Shown here: in pieces, positions 33,055-41,912 of the stretch | How the letters are laid out: each line of letters begins with the position of its first letter | How positions within the stretch are numbered: the stretch's first letter is position 1 | DNA from: G020354085 sp964629975 | Lineage (GTDB): Bacteria > Pseudomonadota > Gammaproteobacteria > Acidiferrobacterales > Sulfurifustaceae | Direction: 5' to 3' | DNA: 64,000 nucleotides | Assembly: GCA_964629975.1 (NCBI GenBank) | Contig: CAZVUN010000002.1 | Span: 4,169 to 68,168, forward strand | Notes under the pieces: generated by a model | Databases searched by the model: none | Seen by the model: only the letters and a program-made list of their open reading frames with translations | Told to the model about the DNA's origin: nothing | Made by a program: the position numbers and the translations under genes

Positions 33055-34626
33055 GTGCGCGCGGCGTGGCTGGCACTGGTGGGGTGGCTGCCGCTGAGCG
33101 GCCTGGCGGGCGGCGAGATCGCGGTGCTCACCTACCACGACATCGTCGCGCAGCGCGGCGGCGACGCCTATGCCGTGACCCGGGACGACTTGCGCAGCCA
33201 CCTCGCCTATCTCAAGCGCGAGGGCTACACGCCGGTGAGTCTGGCGCAGATCGAACGCGCCGGCCGCGGCGGGGCGGCGTTGCCGGCCAAGCCGGTGGTG
33301 CTCAGCTTTGACGACGGCCTCAAGAGCTACGCGAGCGAGGCGGTACCGCTGCTCAGGGACTACGGCTATCCCTCGGTATTGAGCATCGTGACCTCCTGGA
33401 TCGACGGGGCAAGGGCGCCGGCCGAGTACCGTGGGCGCTTCCTCAGCTGGGAGGAGCTGCGCGCCCTCGATGCCTCGCCGCTGATCGAGATCGTCTCGCA
33501 CAGTCACGATCTGCACCGGGCGCTGCGCGCCAATCCGCAGGGCAACGAGGCGCCGGCGGCGGTGACGCGCGAGTACCGCGTACCGGGCGGCTACGAGTCG
33601 GAAGACGACGTGCGCGCGCGCCTGCGTGCCGATCTCGCGCGCACGCGTGCGCGTTTCGAGGCCGAGCTCAGGCGCCCGCCGCGCGCCATCACCTGGCCCT
33701 ACGGGGCCTACGACCAGCTGGCCGTGGAGGAGGCCGCGCGCCTCGGCATGCGCCTGCACCTGACGCTCGACGAGCGCCCGGCGACGCTCAACGACCTGCC
33801 GCGCGTCAACCGCATGATCGTCTACAAATACCGGCGTCTGGCGGATCTCGACGACATGCTGCGCTTTCGCGCCTACCGCAACACGCAACTGCGCTTCGTG
33901 CAGATCGATCTCGAGGCCTGGGCCGGCAAGTCCGGGGAGGCGCAGGAGGAGCTGTTGTCGGCGCTGGTGCAGCGCCTGCAGCTGCTCGGCGTCAACGCCC
34001 TGCTGGTTGATCCGCTCACGCGCGACCGGCGCGGCGCGTTCTTTCCGACCGACGCGCTGCCGGTGCGCAGCGAGGTACTCAACCGCGTACTGCATCAGGT
34101 GCAGACCCGGGCGCGGGTCGCGCACCTGTACCTGCGGCTGCCGGCGCGGATCGAGGGCGCGGACATCCTGCGCGTGTACTCCGATCTGGCACGCCTGCAC
34201 CGGTTCAACGGTGTGGTGTTCGAGGGCAAGGGCGAGGCACCCGTGCTCGCGCGTGCCGTCGAACGCCTGCGCTATCACCAGCCGACCCTGCAGGTCGGGG
34301 TCGTGGCCGGGGACGGCAGCGAGGACCTGGCGGCGGACTTCGTGCTCAGCGAGATTGCGCTGCCCGAGCAGGCCGAGCGCGTCTCGGCGCTGGCGGGCGC
34401 GCGGCTGGCCGGCGGGCGCACGACGCTCTTCCTGTTGCGGCGTGCCGCCGGCGGCGACGACCAGGTGCTGCGCGATGCGATGCGCGCGCTGCGCAGCGCC
34501 GGGGCGGCGCACTACGGCTACAGCAACGACGACTTCACCGGTAACGTCCCGGATGTGCTGCGCGTGGTCCGGGAGCTGCGCGCGCACACGGTCGTGCGCG
34601 ATGACCGCGCGCAGGGGGGCCGCTAG
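33055..34626 (+). CDS. pgaB: PgaB-like poly-beta-1,6-N-acetylglucosamine N-deacetylase
   Basis: Periplasmic or outer-membrane-associated enzyme partially deacetylating PNAG for export. 523 aa versus about 670 in E. coli. Deacetylase domain at roughly residues 20-275 with the metal and catalytic motifs LTYHDI, VVLSFDDGLKSY, EIVSHSHDLH and ITWPYGAYD. The C-terminal domain (about 285-523), a glycoside hydrolase in E. coli PgaB, is shortened; where E. coli has the acidic FHDDA loop it reads VVFEGKGEAP, so hydrolase activity may be lost. GTG 33055 starts four bases after pgaA. The N-terminus is hydrophobic without a lipobox Cys. Confidence 0.92.
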   Translation: MRAAWLALVGWLPLSGLAGGEIAVLTYHDIVAQRGGDAYAVTRDDLRSHLAYLKREGYTPVSLAQIERAGRGGAALPAKPVVLSFDDGLKSYASEAVPLLRDYGYPSVLSIVTSWIDGARAPAEYRGRFLSWEELRALDASPLIEIVSHSHDLHRALRANPQGNEAPAAVTREYRVPGGYESEDDVRARLRADLARTRARFEAELRRPPRAITWPYGAYDQLAVEEAARLGMRLHLTLDERPATLNDLPRVNRMIVYKYRRLADLDDMLRFRAYRNTQLRFVQIDLEAWAGKSGEAQEELLSALVQRLQLLGVNALLVDPLTRDRRGAFFPTDALPVRSEVLNRVLHQVQTRARVAHLYLRLPARIEGADILRVYSDLARLHRFNGVVFEGKGEAPVLARAVERLRYHQPTLQVGVVAGDGSEDLAADFVLSEIALPEQAERVSALAGARLAGGRTTLFLLRRAAGGDDQVLRDAMRALRSAGAAHYGYSNDDFTGNVPDVLRVVRELRAHTVVRDDRAQGGR

Positions 34627-34628
34627 TC

Positions 34629-36422
34629 ATGCACGCCTTCATGCATGCGATCTTCTGGTTCGTGTTCCTGTACCCGCTGTTCATGGCGATCCTGTGGATG
34701 ATGGGGGCGATGGTGTTCTTCGCGCGCCGCGAGCGGCAGGAGCGCACCCCGCCGGAGCTGCCGGAGCATCCGCGCGTGGCGATCCTGGTGCCGTGCCACA
34801 ACGAGGCGGTGGTGATCCGCGACACCATCTCGCAGCTCATGAAGAACCGCTACCCGAACTTCGAGATCATCGCCATCGACGACGGCAGCACCGATGGCAC
34901 CAACGACATCCTGCACGAGCTCGCGCGCGAGCACGACCGCCTGCGCGTGGTCACGCTCACGCGCAACTTCGGCAAGGCCATGGCGCTGCGCGCCGGCACG
35001 CTCGCGAGCTCGGCGGAGTTTCTCATGTGCATCGACGCCGACGCGCTGCTCGACCGGGATGCGCTGTTCTGGATGATGCGGCATTTCCTCAACGGTCCGC
35101 GCGTCGGCGCGGTCACCGGCAACCCGCGGGTGGTCAACCGCACCAGCCTGCTGGCGCGCATCCAGATCGGCGAGTTCTCTGCCATCATCGGCATGGTCAA
35201 GCGCACGCAACGCGATATCGGGCGGGTGTTCACGGTGTCGGGGGTGAACGCCTGCTTCCGGCGCGCCGCGGTGCACCAGGTCGGGTTCTGGTCGCCGGAG
35301 ACCGTGACCGAGGACATCGACATCAGCTGGAAGCTGCAGCTGCGCTACTGGGACGTGCGCTACGAGCCGATGGCGCTTACCTGGATCCTGGTGCCGGAGA
35401 CGCTGCGTGCGCTTTGGCGCCAGCGCCTGCGCTGGGCGCAGGGCGGGGTGGAGGCGGCGCTCAAGTACGGGCGGGAGCTGCGTCACTGGACCAAGCGGCG
35501 CATGTGGTCGGTGATCGTGGAGTACTGGGTCGGGGTGGCGTGGTGCTATGCCTTCGCCTTCACCGTGCTGTGCTGGGCCGGCACCAACTTCCTGCCACCG
35601 GGCACCTGGCCGCAGGTCATGGCGGTGCCGACGCTGGTGCCGGGCTGGACCGGCGTGGTGCTGGGCGTGACCTGCCTCGCGCAGTTCATCGTGGGACTCG
35701 TGCTCGACGGCAACTACGAGCGGCGCGGCCTGCTGCGCTACCTGTACTGGGCGATCTGGTACCCGGCGGTCTACTGGATGATCAATGCCGCCACCACCAT
35801 CGTCGCGGTGCCGAAGGGCCTGCGCCAGCGTGGCAAGACGCGCTATGCGACCTGGAAGAGTCCGGGCCGGCGCATGCGTGACCTGCTGCTGCGCAAGCGC
35901 GCCAAGCGCGGACCCGAGCATCGCCACTACTATGCCGAAAGCCCGCTGGTGGCGACCTCGCGGCGTGCCGTGGAAGTGGTGCTGACCACGCTGTTCTGGG
36001 GGCTGTGGGCCTACCTGGTGGCGCCGATGCTGAGCCTGCTGCTGTGGTTCGGCGGCGTGTACCTGTTCGTCGATCGCATGATCACGCTCGGCGGCTACGA
36101 GGCATTCGCGCGCGAGCTGGCCACGTATTCGCTGGTGGTGGCAGTCATGTGCGTGGTGCTGCTGGGGTGGGTGCTGTGGAACCAGCGGCGCTATGGCGGG
36201 GCGCGCAACCGCCGCACCGTCCACCCCCGTCACCTGTCGGACGCGGAGCTGGCCCGCGCCATGCACCTGTCGCCCAAGTGTGTTGCGGCATTGCACGACA
36301 GCGCGACGATCGCCCTGCGCTTCGACGAGCACGGCCATCCGTTGATCGAGCGCGCCTCGGCGAGCGGCGCGCAGAGTCGCTGCGCCACCGGGCGCAAGAC
36401 GTCGGTGGCGGCAAGTCGCTAG
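34629..36422 (+). CDS. pgaC: PgaC-PgaD fusion: poly-beta-1,6-N-acetylglucosamine synthase
   Basis: 597-aa inner-membrane GT2 synthase. PgaC part (about 1-425): two N-terminal membrane spans, then VAILVPCHNEAV, AIDDGSTDG, CIDADALLD, TEDIDISW and the QRLRW acceptor motif, then C-terminal spans. From about residue 435 the sequence matches PgaD: ESPLVATSRRAVEVVLTTLFWGLWAYLVAP, two further spans, NQRRYGGARNRR, and the cytoplasmic tail LSDAELARAMHLSPKCVAAL with ALRFDEHGHPL. In E. coli PgaC (about 440 aa) and PgaD (about 140 aa) are separate and form the c-di-GMP receptor at their interface. ATG 34629 lies two bases after the pgaB stop. Confidence 0.93.
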   Translation: MHAFMHAIFWFVFLYPLFMAILWMMGAMVFFARRERQERTPPELPEHPRVAILVPCHNEAVVIRDTISQLMKNRYPNFEIIAIDDGSTDGTNDILHELAREHDRLRVVTLTRNFGKAMALRAGTLASSAEFLMCIDADALLDRDALFWMMRHFLNGPRVGAVTGNPRVVNRTSLLARIQIGEFSAIIGMVKRTQRDIGRVFTVSGVNACFRRAAVHQVGFWSPETVTEDIDISWKLQLRYWDVRYEPMALTWILVPETLRALWRQRLRWAQGGVEAALKYGRELRHWTKRRMWSVIVEYWVGVAWCYAFAFTVLCWAGTNFLPPGTWPQVMAVPTLVPGWTGVVLGVTCLAQFIVGLVLDGNYERRGLLRYLYWAIWYPAVYWMINAATTIVAVPKGLRQRGKTRYATWKSPGRRMRDLLLRKRAKRGPEHRHYYAESPLVATSRRAVEVVLTTLFWGLWAYLVAPMLSLLLWFGGVYLFVDRMITLGGYEAFARELATYSLVVAVMCVVLLGWVLWNQRRYGGARNRRTVHPRHLSDAELARAMHLSPKCVAALHDSATIALRFDEHGHPLIERASASGAQSRCATGRKTSVAASR

Positions 36423-36508
36423 TGGCGGCTGCGCGTCATCGCGATATCGGGCACAATTGCCGGACAGCGTCCAAGGAGAGCGGGCCGCGTGGGCGAGACG
36501 CAGATGTC

Positions 36509-36533
36509 GTGAACACAGCTAACGTGTGTTCAC
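36509..36533. terminator. Hairpin after pgaCD
   Basis: Perfect 9-bp arms gtgaacaca / tgtgttcac around a 7-base loop, 87 bases after the pgaCD stop. No U tract follows, so it may be a factor-dependent terminator or a protein-binding palindrome rather than an intrinsic terminator. The remaining 36423-36720 shows no gene. Confidence 0.45.
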
Positions 36534-36720
36534 GCCGTCGAGCGCTCGGCCATGGGTGAGGCGGAGCAGTCGCGAAGGTTCTGTGGACCTCTGCGCCGCT
36601 GAACGGACGTGCCAGGGATGGCATGTCCCGGGTCAGCAAGCGAAGCGGGACGCGTAGCGCCGCTGAGCCGGGCGGGTGGGCGCACCAGGGACGGTGGCAG
36701 GGCGGCACAACACAAGTTCC

Positions 36721-36808
36721 GGAGAGGTGGCCGAGTGGTTTAAGGCGGCGGTCTTGAAAACCGTTGACCCGCAAGGGTCCGGGGGTTCGAATCCCTCCCT
36801 CTCCGCCA
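36721..36808 (+). tRNA. tRNA-Ser (anticodon UGA)
   Basis: Acceptor stem GGAGAGG pairs with CCTCTCC, D-arm GTGGCCGAGTGGTTTAAGGC, anticodon stem around CTTGAAA with anticodon TGA at the loop centre, a long class II variable arm (GTTGACCCGCAAGGGTCC) and T-loop GGTTCGAATCC. Discriminator G and an encoded CCA end at 36808. The long variable arm and TGA anticodon identify Ser. Confidence 0.97.
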
Positions 36809-36809
36809 T

Positions 36810-36851
36810 GCACAAGCAAATGGGGCCCTCGTGGGCCCCATTTGCTTGTGC
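36810..36851. terminator. Long perfect hairpin immediately after tRNA-Ser
   Basis: Arms gcacaagcaaatggggccc (36810-36828) and its exact complement (36833-36851) around a TCGT loop: 19 perfect base pairs starting two bases after the CCA end. There is no following U tract. A second, UUCG-type GC hairpin (ggccccttcggggc) follows near 36872-36886. Probable tRNA transcript terminator or 3' processing signal. The rest of 36887-37101 shows no gene. Confidence 0.6.
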
Positions 36852-37101
36852 GTCGGTTGAAGGCGGCTTCGGCCCCTTCGGGGCGAGAACCCTGACGAAC
36901 CGGGATGTACCCCTGCCGCGCGAGCGCACGGATGCGCGCAGCGGCCTGCCTCTGCGCCAATCCAGACAGCAGGGGGCAGGTGGTGCGCCTTTCTGTTTGG
37001 AGGCGTGTGGGGGGCTGTGGCCGGATCGATTCCTGTGCACGGGGAGGCGCAAGTGGCGCGAGGGCGCAGGGAGGTGCGGCGCGAGCCCGTTTTGCGCCGG
37101 C

Positions 37102-38841
37102 TCAAACGAACGGCGCGCGTTGTGCCGCGTTTGCCGTTTCGCGACCGCAGGGGCCGGGGTGGCGCCCCGATACGTAGGACGGATAGGCCGGTTCGTACAT
37201 CTGGTCACGAATGCTCTGTGCCACGTCGGCTGGCACCGGCGCCTGCGCCAGTCCGCGCGCATAGGCGAGCTGTGCGACCGCCGTGGCGATGTCCGCGGAG
37301 AGGTCGCGGATGTGGGCGAGCGGGGGATAGAGGCGGCCCTGCGCGAGGTCCTCGTCCGTGACACGCGCGGCCAGCGTGCGCGCCGCTACCAGGAACATCT
37401 CGTCGGTGACGGTGCGGGCGCGCGCGGTGATCACGCCGAGCGCGACACCCGGAAAGATGTACACGTTGTTGCCCTGACCGGGCACGTAGGTGTGGCCCTC
37501 GAGCTCGACCGGCGCGAACGGGCTGCCGCTCGCGAAGATCGCGCGCCCTCCGCTCCAGGCATAGGCATGCTCGGCGGTGCATTCGGCCTTGGCGGTCGGG
37601 TTGGACAGCGCGAAGATGATTGGCCGCGGGTTGTTGCGCGCCATCGCCTCGATCACCGGCTGGGTGAAGGCGCCGCCGACCGCGGACACACCGATCAGTG
37701 CCGTCGGACGCAATGCCTCGATCGCCGCTCGCAGATCGGCGAGCGGCGCGTGGGCATGCGCAAACGGGCGCTTGTGCGCGGGCAGGTCGGTGCGCGCCTG
37801 CACCACCAGGCCGTGCGTGTCGATCAGCCAGCAGTGGGTGCGCGCCTCGGCTTCGCCCAGGCCCTCGTCCTGGAGGGCGGCGACGATCGCGTTGGCGATG
37901 CCGAGGGCGGCCTCGCCGGCGCCAAGAAACAGGAAACGCTGGTCGGCGAGCCGCCCGCCGGTCAGGCGCAGCGCCGCGTACAGGCCGGCGAGCGACGCGG
38001 CCCCGGTGCCCTGGATGTCGTCGTTGAAGCAGCACAGGCGCTCGCGGTACTGGTCGAGCAGGCGGAAGGCGTTGGCGTTGCCGAAGTCCTCGAACTGCAG
38101 CAGCGCCTGGGGAAACACGCGCTGCACCGCCGCCACCAGCTCCTCGACCAGCGCGTCGTAGGCCGGCCCGCGCAGGCGCCGGCGGCGCGTGCCGATGTAG
38201 AGCGGGTCGGCCAGGAGCGCAGCGTTTTCCGTCCCCACATCGAGCATCAGCGGCAGCGTGGTGAGCGGGGCAATACCGGCGCACACCGTATAGAGCGTGA
38301 GCTTGCCGACCGGGATGCCCATGCCGTTGGCGCCCAGGTCGCCGAGGCCGAGGATGCGCTCGCCGTCGGTCACGACGATGGCACGCACCGCGTCGCCATA
38401 CGGCCAGTTGCGCAGCACCGGTTCGACGCGCCCGCGGTCGTCGGCGCACACGTACAGGCCGCGCGGGCGCTGGAAGATGTGCCCGTACATCTGGCAGGCG
38501 AGCCCGACCGTGGGCGTGTACACGATCGGGATCAGCTCCTCGGCATGGTCGTACAGCACGCGGAAGAACAGGGTCTCGTTGCGATCGTGCAGCGCGCTCA
38601 GGTGGATGAAGCGCTCGAGATCGCTCGCCTGGCGGCGCACGTTCTCCAGCACGCGCGCGACCTGCTGCTCGATGGTCGACACCTGCGGCGGCAGCAGGCC
38701 GTGCAGGCCGAGGGCCTCGCGCTCGGCCGCGGTAAAGGCGGTGCCTTTGTTGAGCACCGGGTCGCGCAGCAGCGCGAGCCCGCGCGGCAGGCGTCCAGCA
38801 TAGTGTCTGGTCTTGATCGCGATGTCGGGGTGCAGGGTCAC
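37102..38841 (-). CDS. Malic enzyme (MaeA-type, malate to pyruvate)
   Basis: 579 aa oxidative decarboxylase. Substrate motifs VYTPTVGLACQMYG and VVTDGERILGLGDLGANGMGIPVGK with the catalytic Lys, the metal-binding EDFGNANAFRLL and CCFNDDIQGTGAA, and the nucleotide motif FLGAGEAALGIANAI. Size and motif forms match the large MaeA/NAD-malic class; cofactor preference is not certain. The N-terminus is LHPDIAIKTRHYAGRLPRG. It is followed by phosphoglucomutase upstream on the same strand with a 21-base gap, so pgm-mae may be co-transcribed. Confidence 0.94.
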   Translation of the reverse strand: MTLHPDIAIKTRHYAGRLPRGLALLRDPVLNKGTAFTAAEREALGLHGLLPPQVSTIEQQVARVLENVRRQASDLERFIHLSALHDRNETLFFRVLYDHAEELIPIVYTPTVGLACQMYGHIFQRPRGLYVCADDRGRVEPVLRNWPYGDAVRAIVVTDGERILGLGDLGANGMGIPVGKLTLYTVCAGIAPLTTLPLMLDVGTENAALLADPLYIGTRRRRLRGPAYDALVEELVAAVQRVFPQALLQFEDFGNANAFRLLDQYRERLCCFNDDIQGTGAASLAGLYAALRLTGGRLADQRFLFLGAGEAALGIANAIVAALQDEGLGEAEARTHCWLIDTHGLVVQARTDLPAHKRPFAHAHAPLADLRAAIEALRPTALIGVSAVGGAFTQPVIEAMARNNPRPIIFALSNPTAKAECTAEHAYAWSGGRAIFASGSPFAPVELEGHTYVPGQGNNVYIFPGVALGVITARARTVTDEMFLVAARTLAARVTDEDLAQGRLYPPLAHIRDLSADIATAVAQLAYARGLAQAPVPADVAQSIRDQMYEPAYPSYVSGRHPGPCGRETANAAQRAPFV

Positions 38842-38862
38842 GGGGGCGCGCTGCGCGTCGGT

Positions 38863-40506
38863 CTAGGGGGCGAGCGCCTCGCGCACGATGGCCTGCGCCT
38901 CGCGCACGATGGCCTGCAGGTGCTCGGCGCTGCGCAGGCTCTCGGCATAGAGCTTGTAGATGTTCTCGGTGCCGGACGGGCGCGCCGCGAACCAGCCGTT
39001 GGCGGTCACGACCTTGAGCCCGCCGATGGCGGCGTTGTTGCCGGGCGCGTGCGTGAGCTTGGCGATGATGGGATCGCCGGCGAGCGTCGTCGCCTGCACG
39101 GCCTCGGCGGTCAGGCGCTTGAAGGCCGCCTTCTGTTCGGGCGTGGCCGGCGCGTCGATGCGCTGGTAGTAAGGTGTGCCGTGCTCGCGTGCCAGGCGCT
39201 GGTAATAGATGCCGGGGTCGGCGCCGGTGCGTGCCGTGATCTCGGCGGCCAGCAGGCCGAGGATGATGCCGTCCTTGTCCGTGGTCCACACGCTGCCGTC
39301 GCGCTGCAGGAAACTCGCCCCGGCGCTCTCCTCGCCGCCGAAGCAGAGCGAGCCGGCGAGCAGCCCCGGCGCGAACCACTTGAAGCCGACCGGCACTTCG
39401 AGCAGGCGCCGGCCGAGCGCCGCCACCACGCGATCGATGAGCGCACTGCTCACCAGCGTCTTGCCGACCGCGACCGTCTCGGGCCAGTGCGGGCGATGGG
39501 TGAGGAGATAGTGGATTGCGACCGCCAGGTAGTGGTTGGGGTTCAGCAACCCGAGCGAGCGCGTGACGATGCCGTGTCGGTCGACATCGGCATCATTGCC
39601 CCAGGCGATGTCGAAGCGGTCCTTGAGCCCGACCAGTCCGGCCATGGCGTAGGGGCTGGAGCAGTCCATGCGGATCTTGCCGTCATGGTCGAGCGTCATG
39701 AAGCCGAACGTCGGATCGACCGTCGGATTGACCACCTCGATCTGCAGTCCGTAGCGCGCCGCGATCGGCTGCCAGTAGCCGACCGCCGCGCCGCCGAGCG
39801 GGTCGACGCCGATCGCGATGCCGGCGTCGCGGATCGCCGCCATGTCGATCACCCGCTCGAGCGCAGCGACATACGGGCCGACCAGATCCTCGGCGCGCAG
39901 CGTCGCGGCCTGCCGCGCCTGCTCGTAGGGCAGGCGGCGCACGCCGCGATTGCCGTCGCGCAGCAGCGCATTGGCGCGGTTCTGGATCCAGTCGGTGACG
40001 TCGGTGTCGGCCGGTCCGCCGTTCGGCGGGTTGTACTTGAAGCCGCCGTCGCGCGGCGGATTGTGCGAGGGCGTTACCACGATGCCGTCGGCGCGCGCCG
40101 CGGGGTTGCCGCGGTTGTGATCGACAATGGCGCGCGAGATCGACGGCGTCGGCGTGTAGCCGTCATCGCGCTGGATGATGGTCGGCACGGCGTTGGCGGC
40201 CAGCACCTCGAGCGCGGTGCGTTCCGCCGGGCGCGACAGCGCGTGCGTGTCCTTGCCGAGATAGAGCGGGCCGCTGATGCCGTGCGCCGCGCGGTATTCG
40301 CAGATCGCCTGGGTGATGGCGAGGATGTGCGCTTCGTTGAAGCTGCCGTCGAACGCGCTGCCGCGGTGGCCGCTGGTGCCGAAGGCGACCAGCTGGCTGG
40401 GGTCGGTGACGTCCGGGCGGCGTTCGGCATAGGCACGCAGCAGCGCGGCAACGTCGATCAGGCTGTCGTGCGGCGCCGGCTTGCCGGCAAGCGGATGCAG
40501 GGGCAT
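38863..40506 (-). CDS. pgm: Phosphoglucomutase (alpha-D-glucose phosphate-specific)
   Basis: 547 aa, the typical bacterial Pgm length. N-terminal PLAGKPAPHDSLIDV, substrate loop FGTSGHRG, the phosphoserine loop VVTPSHNPPRDGGFKYNPPN, metal loop WGNDADVDRHG, sugar loop CFGGEESAGASFL, and the phosphate-binding loop ARPSGTENIYKLYAE. Makes glucose-1-phosphate for GalU and hence for UDP-glucose in the polysaccharide operon at the left end. ATG 40506 is chosen over an upstream GTG at 40560. Confidence 0.96.
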   Translation of the reverse strand: MPLHPLAGKPAPHDSLIDVAALLRAYAERRPDVTDPSQLVAFGTSGHRGSAFDGSFNEAHILAITQAICEYRAAHGISGPLYLGKDTHALSRPAERTALEVLAANAVPTIIQRDDGYTPTPSISRAIVDHNRGNPAARADGIVVTPSHNPPRDGGFKYNPPNGGPADTDVTDWIQNRANALLRDGNRGVRRLPYEQARQAATLRAEDLVGPYVAALERVIDMAAIRDAGIAIGVDPLGGAAVGYWQPIAARYGLQIEVVNPTVDPTFGFMTLDHDGKIRMDCSSPYAMAGLVGLKDRFDIAWGNDADVDRHGIVTRSLGLLNPNHYLAVAIHYLLTHRPHWPETVAVGKTLVSSALIDRVVAALGRRLLEVPVGFKWFAPGLLAGSLCFGGEESAGASFLQRDGSVWTTDKDGIILGLLAAEITARTGADPGIYYQRLAREHGTPYYQRIDAPATPEQKAAFKRLTAEAVQATTLAGDPIIAKLTHAPGNNAAIGGLKVVTANGWFAARPSGTENIYKLYAESLRSAEHLQAIVREAQAIVREALAP

Positions 40507-40592
40507 GGGGCGATTCCAGGTCGGTCGTCTAAGGCTAGCCGGTGTCGCGCGCCACCACAATGCGGGCGCGCAACCGCGGCGCGTCGAGGACG

Positions 40593-40606
40593 TTGATCTT
40601 TGTCAA
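40593..40606. promoter_or_regulatory. FNR/CRP-family box TTGAT-CTTT-GTCAA before the GDH/POR/ACS unit
   Basis: One mismatch from the FNR consensus TTGAT-N4-ATCAA. The centre is at 40599.5; a TATATA -10-like element lies at 40629-40634, placing the expected transcription start near 40641 and the box at about -41.5, the classical class II activator position. It lies in the 153-base divergent gap between pgm and the dehydrogenase gene. Confidence 0.65.
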
Positions 40607-40659
40607 ACCGCGCACCGCCGCAGCACGGTATATAGAGACGGAGCCACCGGCGCGGCGGG

Positions 40660-41778
40660 GTGTCCATGGAAGAGGCGTTCGAGTTGGGCGACGAGCTGGG
40701 TCCGGCGAAGGTGACCTTCGTGTCGCAGCCGGCCATTGGCCTCAAAGCCGTGCTGGTGGTCGACAACGTCGCGATCGGCCCGTCGATCGGCGGCTTGCGC
40801 ATGGCGCCGGACGTGAGCACGCGCGAGTGTGCGCGCCTGGCGCGGGCCATGACGCTCAAGAACGCCGCCGCCGGGCTGGCGCACGGCGGCGGCAAGTCGG
40901 TGCTGGCCGCCGACCCCAAGATGCCGCGCGCGCGCAAGGAGCAGCTGATCCGCGCCTTTGCCTGTGCGCTGCGCAACGAGGGCGACTACATCTTCGGGCC
41001 CGACATGGGCACCGACGAGACCTGCATGGCCTGGATCAAGGACGAGATCGGCCGGGCCGTCGGCCTGCCGCGCGCGCTCGGCGGCATCCCGCTCGACGAG
41101 ATCGGCGCCACCGGTTGGGGCCTCAGTCACGCCGCCGATGTCGCGGCGCGCTATTGCAGCTTCGGCCTGCGCGGCGCGCGTGTGGCGATCCAGGGCTTCG
41201 GCGCCGTCGGCAAGCACGCGGCGCGCTTTCTCGCCAACCAGGGTGCGGTGCTGGTGGCGGCGAGCGACTCGTGCGGGACCATTCACGACCCCGCCGGACT
41301 CGACCTGGGGACGCTGATCCCGCTCAAGGAGGCCGGCCGCTCGGTGTGCGACTACCCGGGGGCGGCGAAACTCGATCGGGATGCCATCATCGACATCGAA
41401 TGCGACATCTGGATACCGGCGGCGCGTCCCGACGTGGTGCGCGAGGACAACGTCGGGCGCCTGAAGACGCGCCTGGTGGTGCAGGGCGCCAATATCCCCT
41501 TCACACCCGGGGCCGAGAAGATCTTGCACGAGCGGGGCGTGCTGGTCGTGCCGGACTTCATCGCCAATGCCGGTGGCGTCATCTGTGCGGCCATGGAATA
41601 CCACGGGGCCACGCAGTCGCAGGCCTTCGACGCGATCCAGGAGAAGCTGCGTGCCAATACCAAGCAGGTCCTGGACGAGGCCAGGCAGCGCAGCCTTGCG
41701 CCGCGCGAGGCGGCCCTGCGGCTCGCCACGCAGCGTGTCCGGGAGGCGATGGGTTACCGGCGCTGGGCGGTCTATTGA
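40660..41778 (+). CDS. Glu/Leu/Phe/Val dehydrogenase family protein
   Basis: 372 aa. N-terminal domain with GLKAVLVVDNVAIGPSIGGLR-type strand, the catalytic Lys region AAAGLAHGGGKSVL and YIFGPDMGTDE; Rossmann motif VAIQGFGAVGKHAARFL. Length and motif spacing resemble the leucine/phenylalanine dehydrogenase branch (about 360-370 aa) more than hexameric GDH (about 450 aa). It would convert an amino acid to a 2-oxoacid, a natural substrate for the following ferredoxin oxidoreductase. The start may be GTG 40660 or ATG 40666. Preceded by a class II-type FNR site. Confidence 0.9.
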   Translation: MSMEEAFELGDELGPAKVTFVSQPAIGLKAVLVVDNVAIGPSIGGLRMAPDVSTRECARLARAMTLKNAAAGLAHGGGKSVLAADPKMPRARKEQLIRAFACALRNEGDYIFGPDMGTDETCMAWIKDEIGRAVGLPRALGGIPLDEIGATGWGLSHAADVAARYCSFGLRGARVAIQGFGAVGKHAARFLANQGAVLVAASDSCGTIHDPAGLDLGTLIPLKEAGRSVCDYPGAAKLDRDAIIDIECDIWIPAARPDVVREDNVGRLKTRLVVQGANIPFTPGAEKILHERGVLVVPDFIANAGGVICAAMEYHGATQSQAFDAIQEKLRANTKQVLDEARQRSLAPREAALRLATQRVREAMGYRRWAVY

Positions 41779-41912
41779 GCGCGGGCGGCGCTGCGCGACG
41801 GGCGTTGCTGCATCTGCGCCCGCGCGCTGCGGCGGTGGGTGGGCGGCGCACACGCCGGCCCTGCCTCCTGCGCCCCCCGGTGATGGGAGAAGGAGGGTCG
41901 GACAAAACGGCC

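Noticed and set aside
36633..36960. Minus-strand frames across tRNA-Ser giving EREGFEPPDPCGSTVFKTAA-like and GGEGGIRTPGPLRVNGFQDR-like peptides
   Set aside because: These are the well-known spurious translations of the antisense strand of a tRNA-Ser gene, not proteins.
36852..37101. Integrase remnant next to tRNA-Ser
   Set aside because: I looked for tyrosine-recombinase motifs on both strands between the tRNA and the malic enzyme and saw none.
36676..40596. 1306-residue plus-strand frame over tRNA-Ser, malic enzyme and phosphoglucomutase
   Set aside because: Runs through a tRNA and two well-supported antisense enzymes; composition is that of a shadow.
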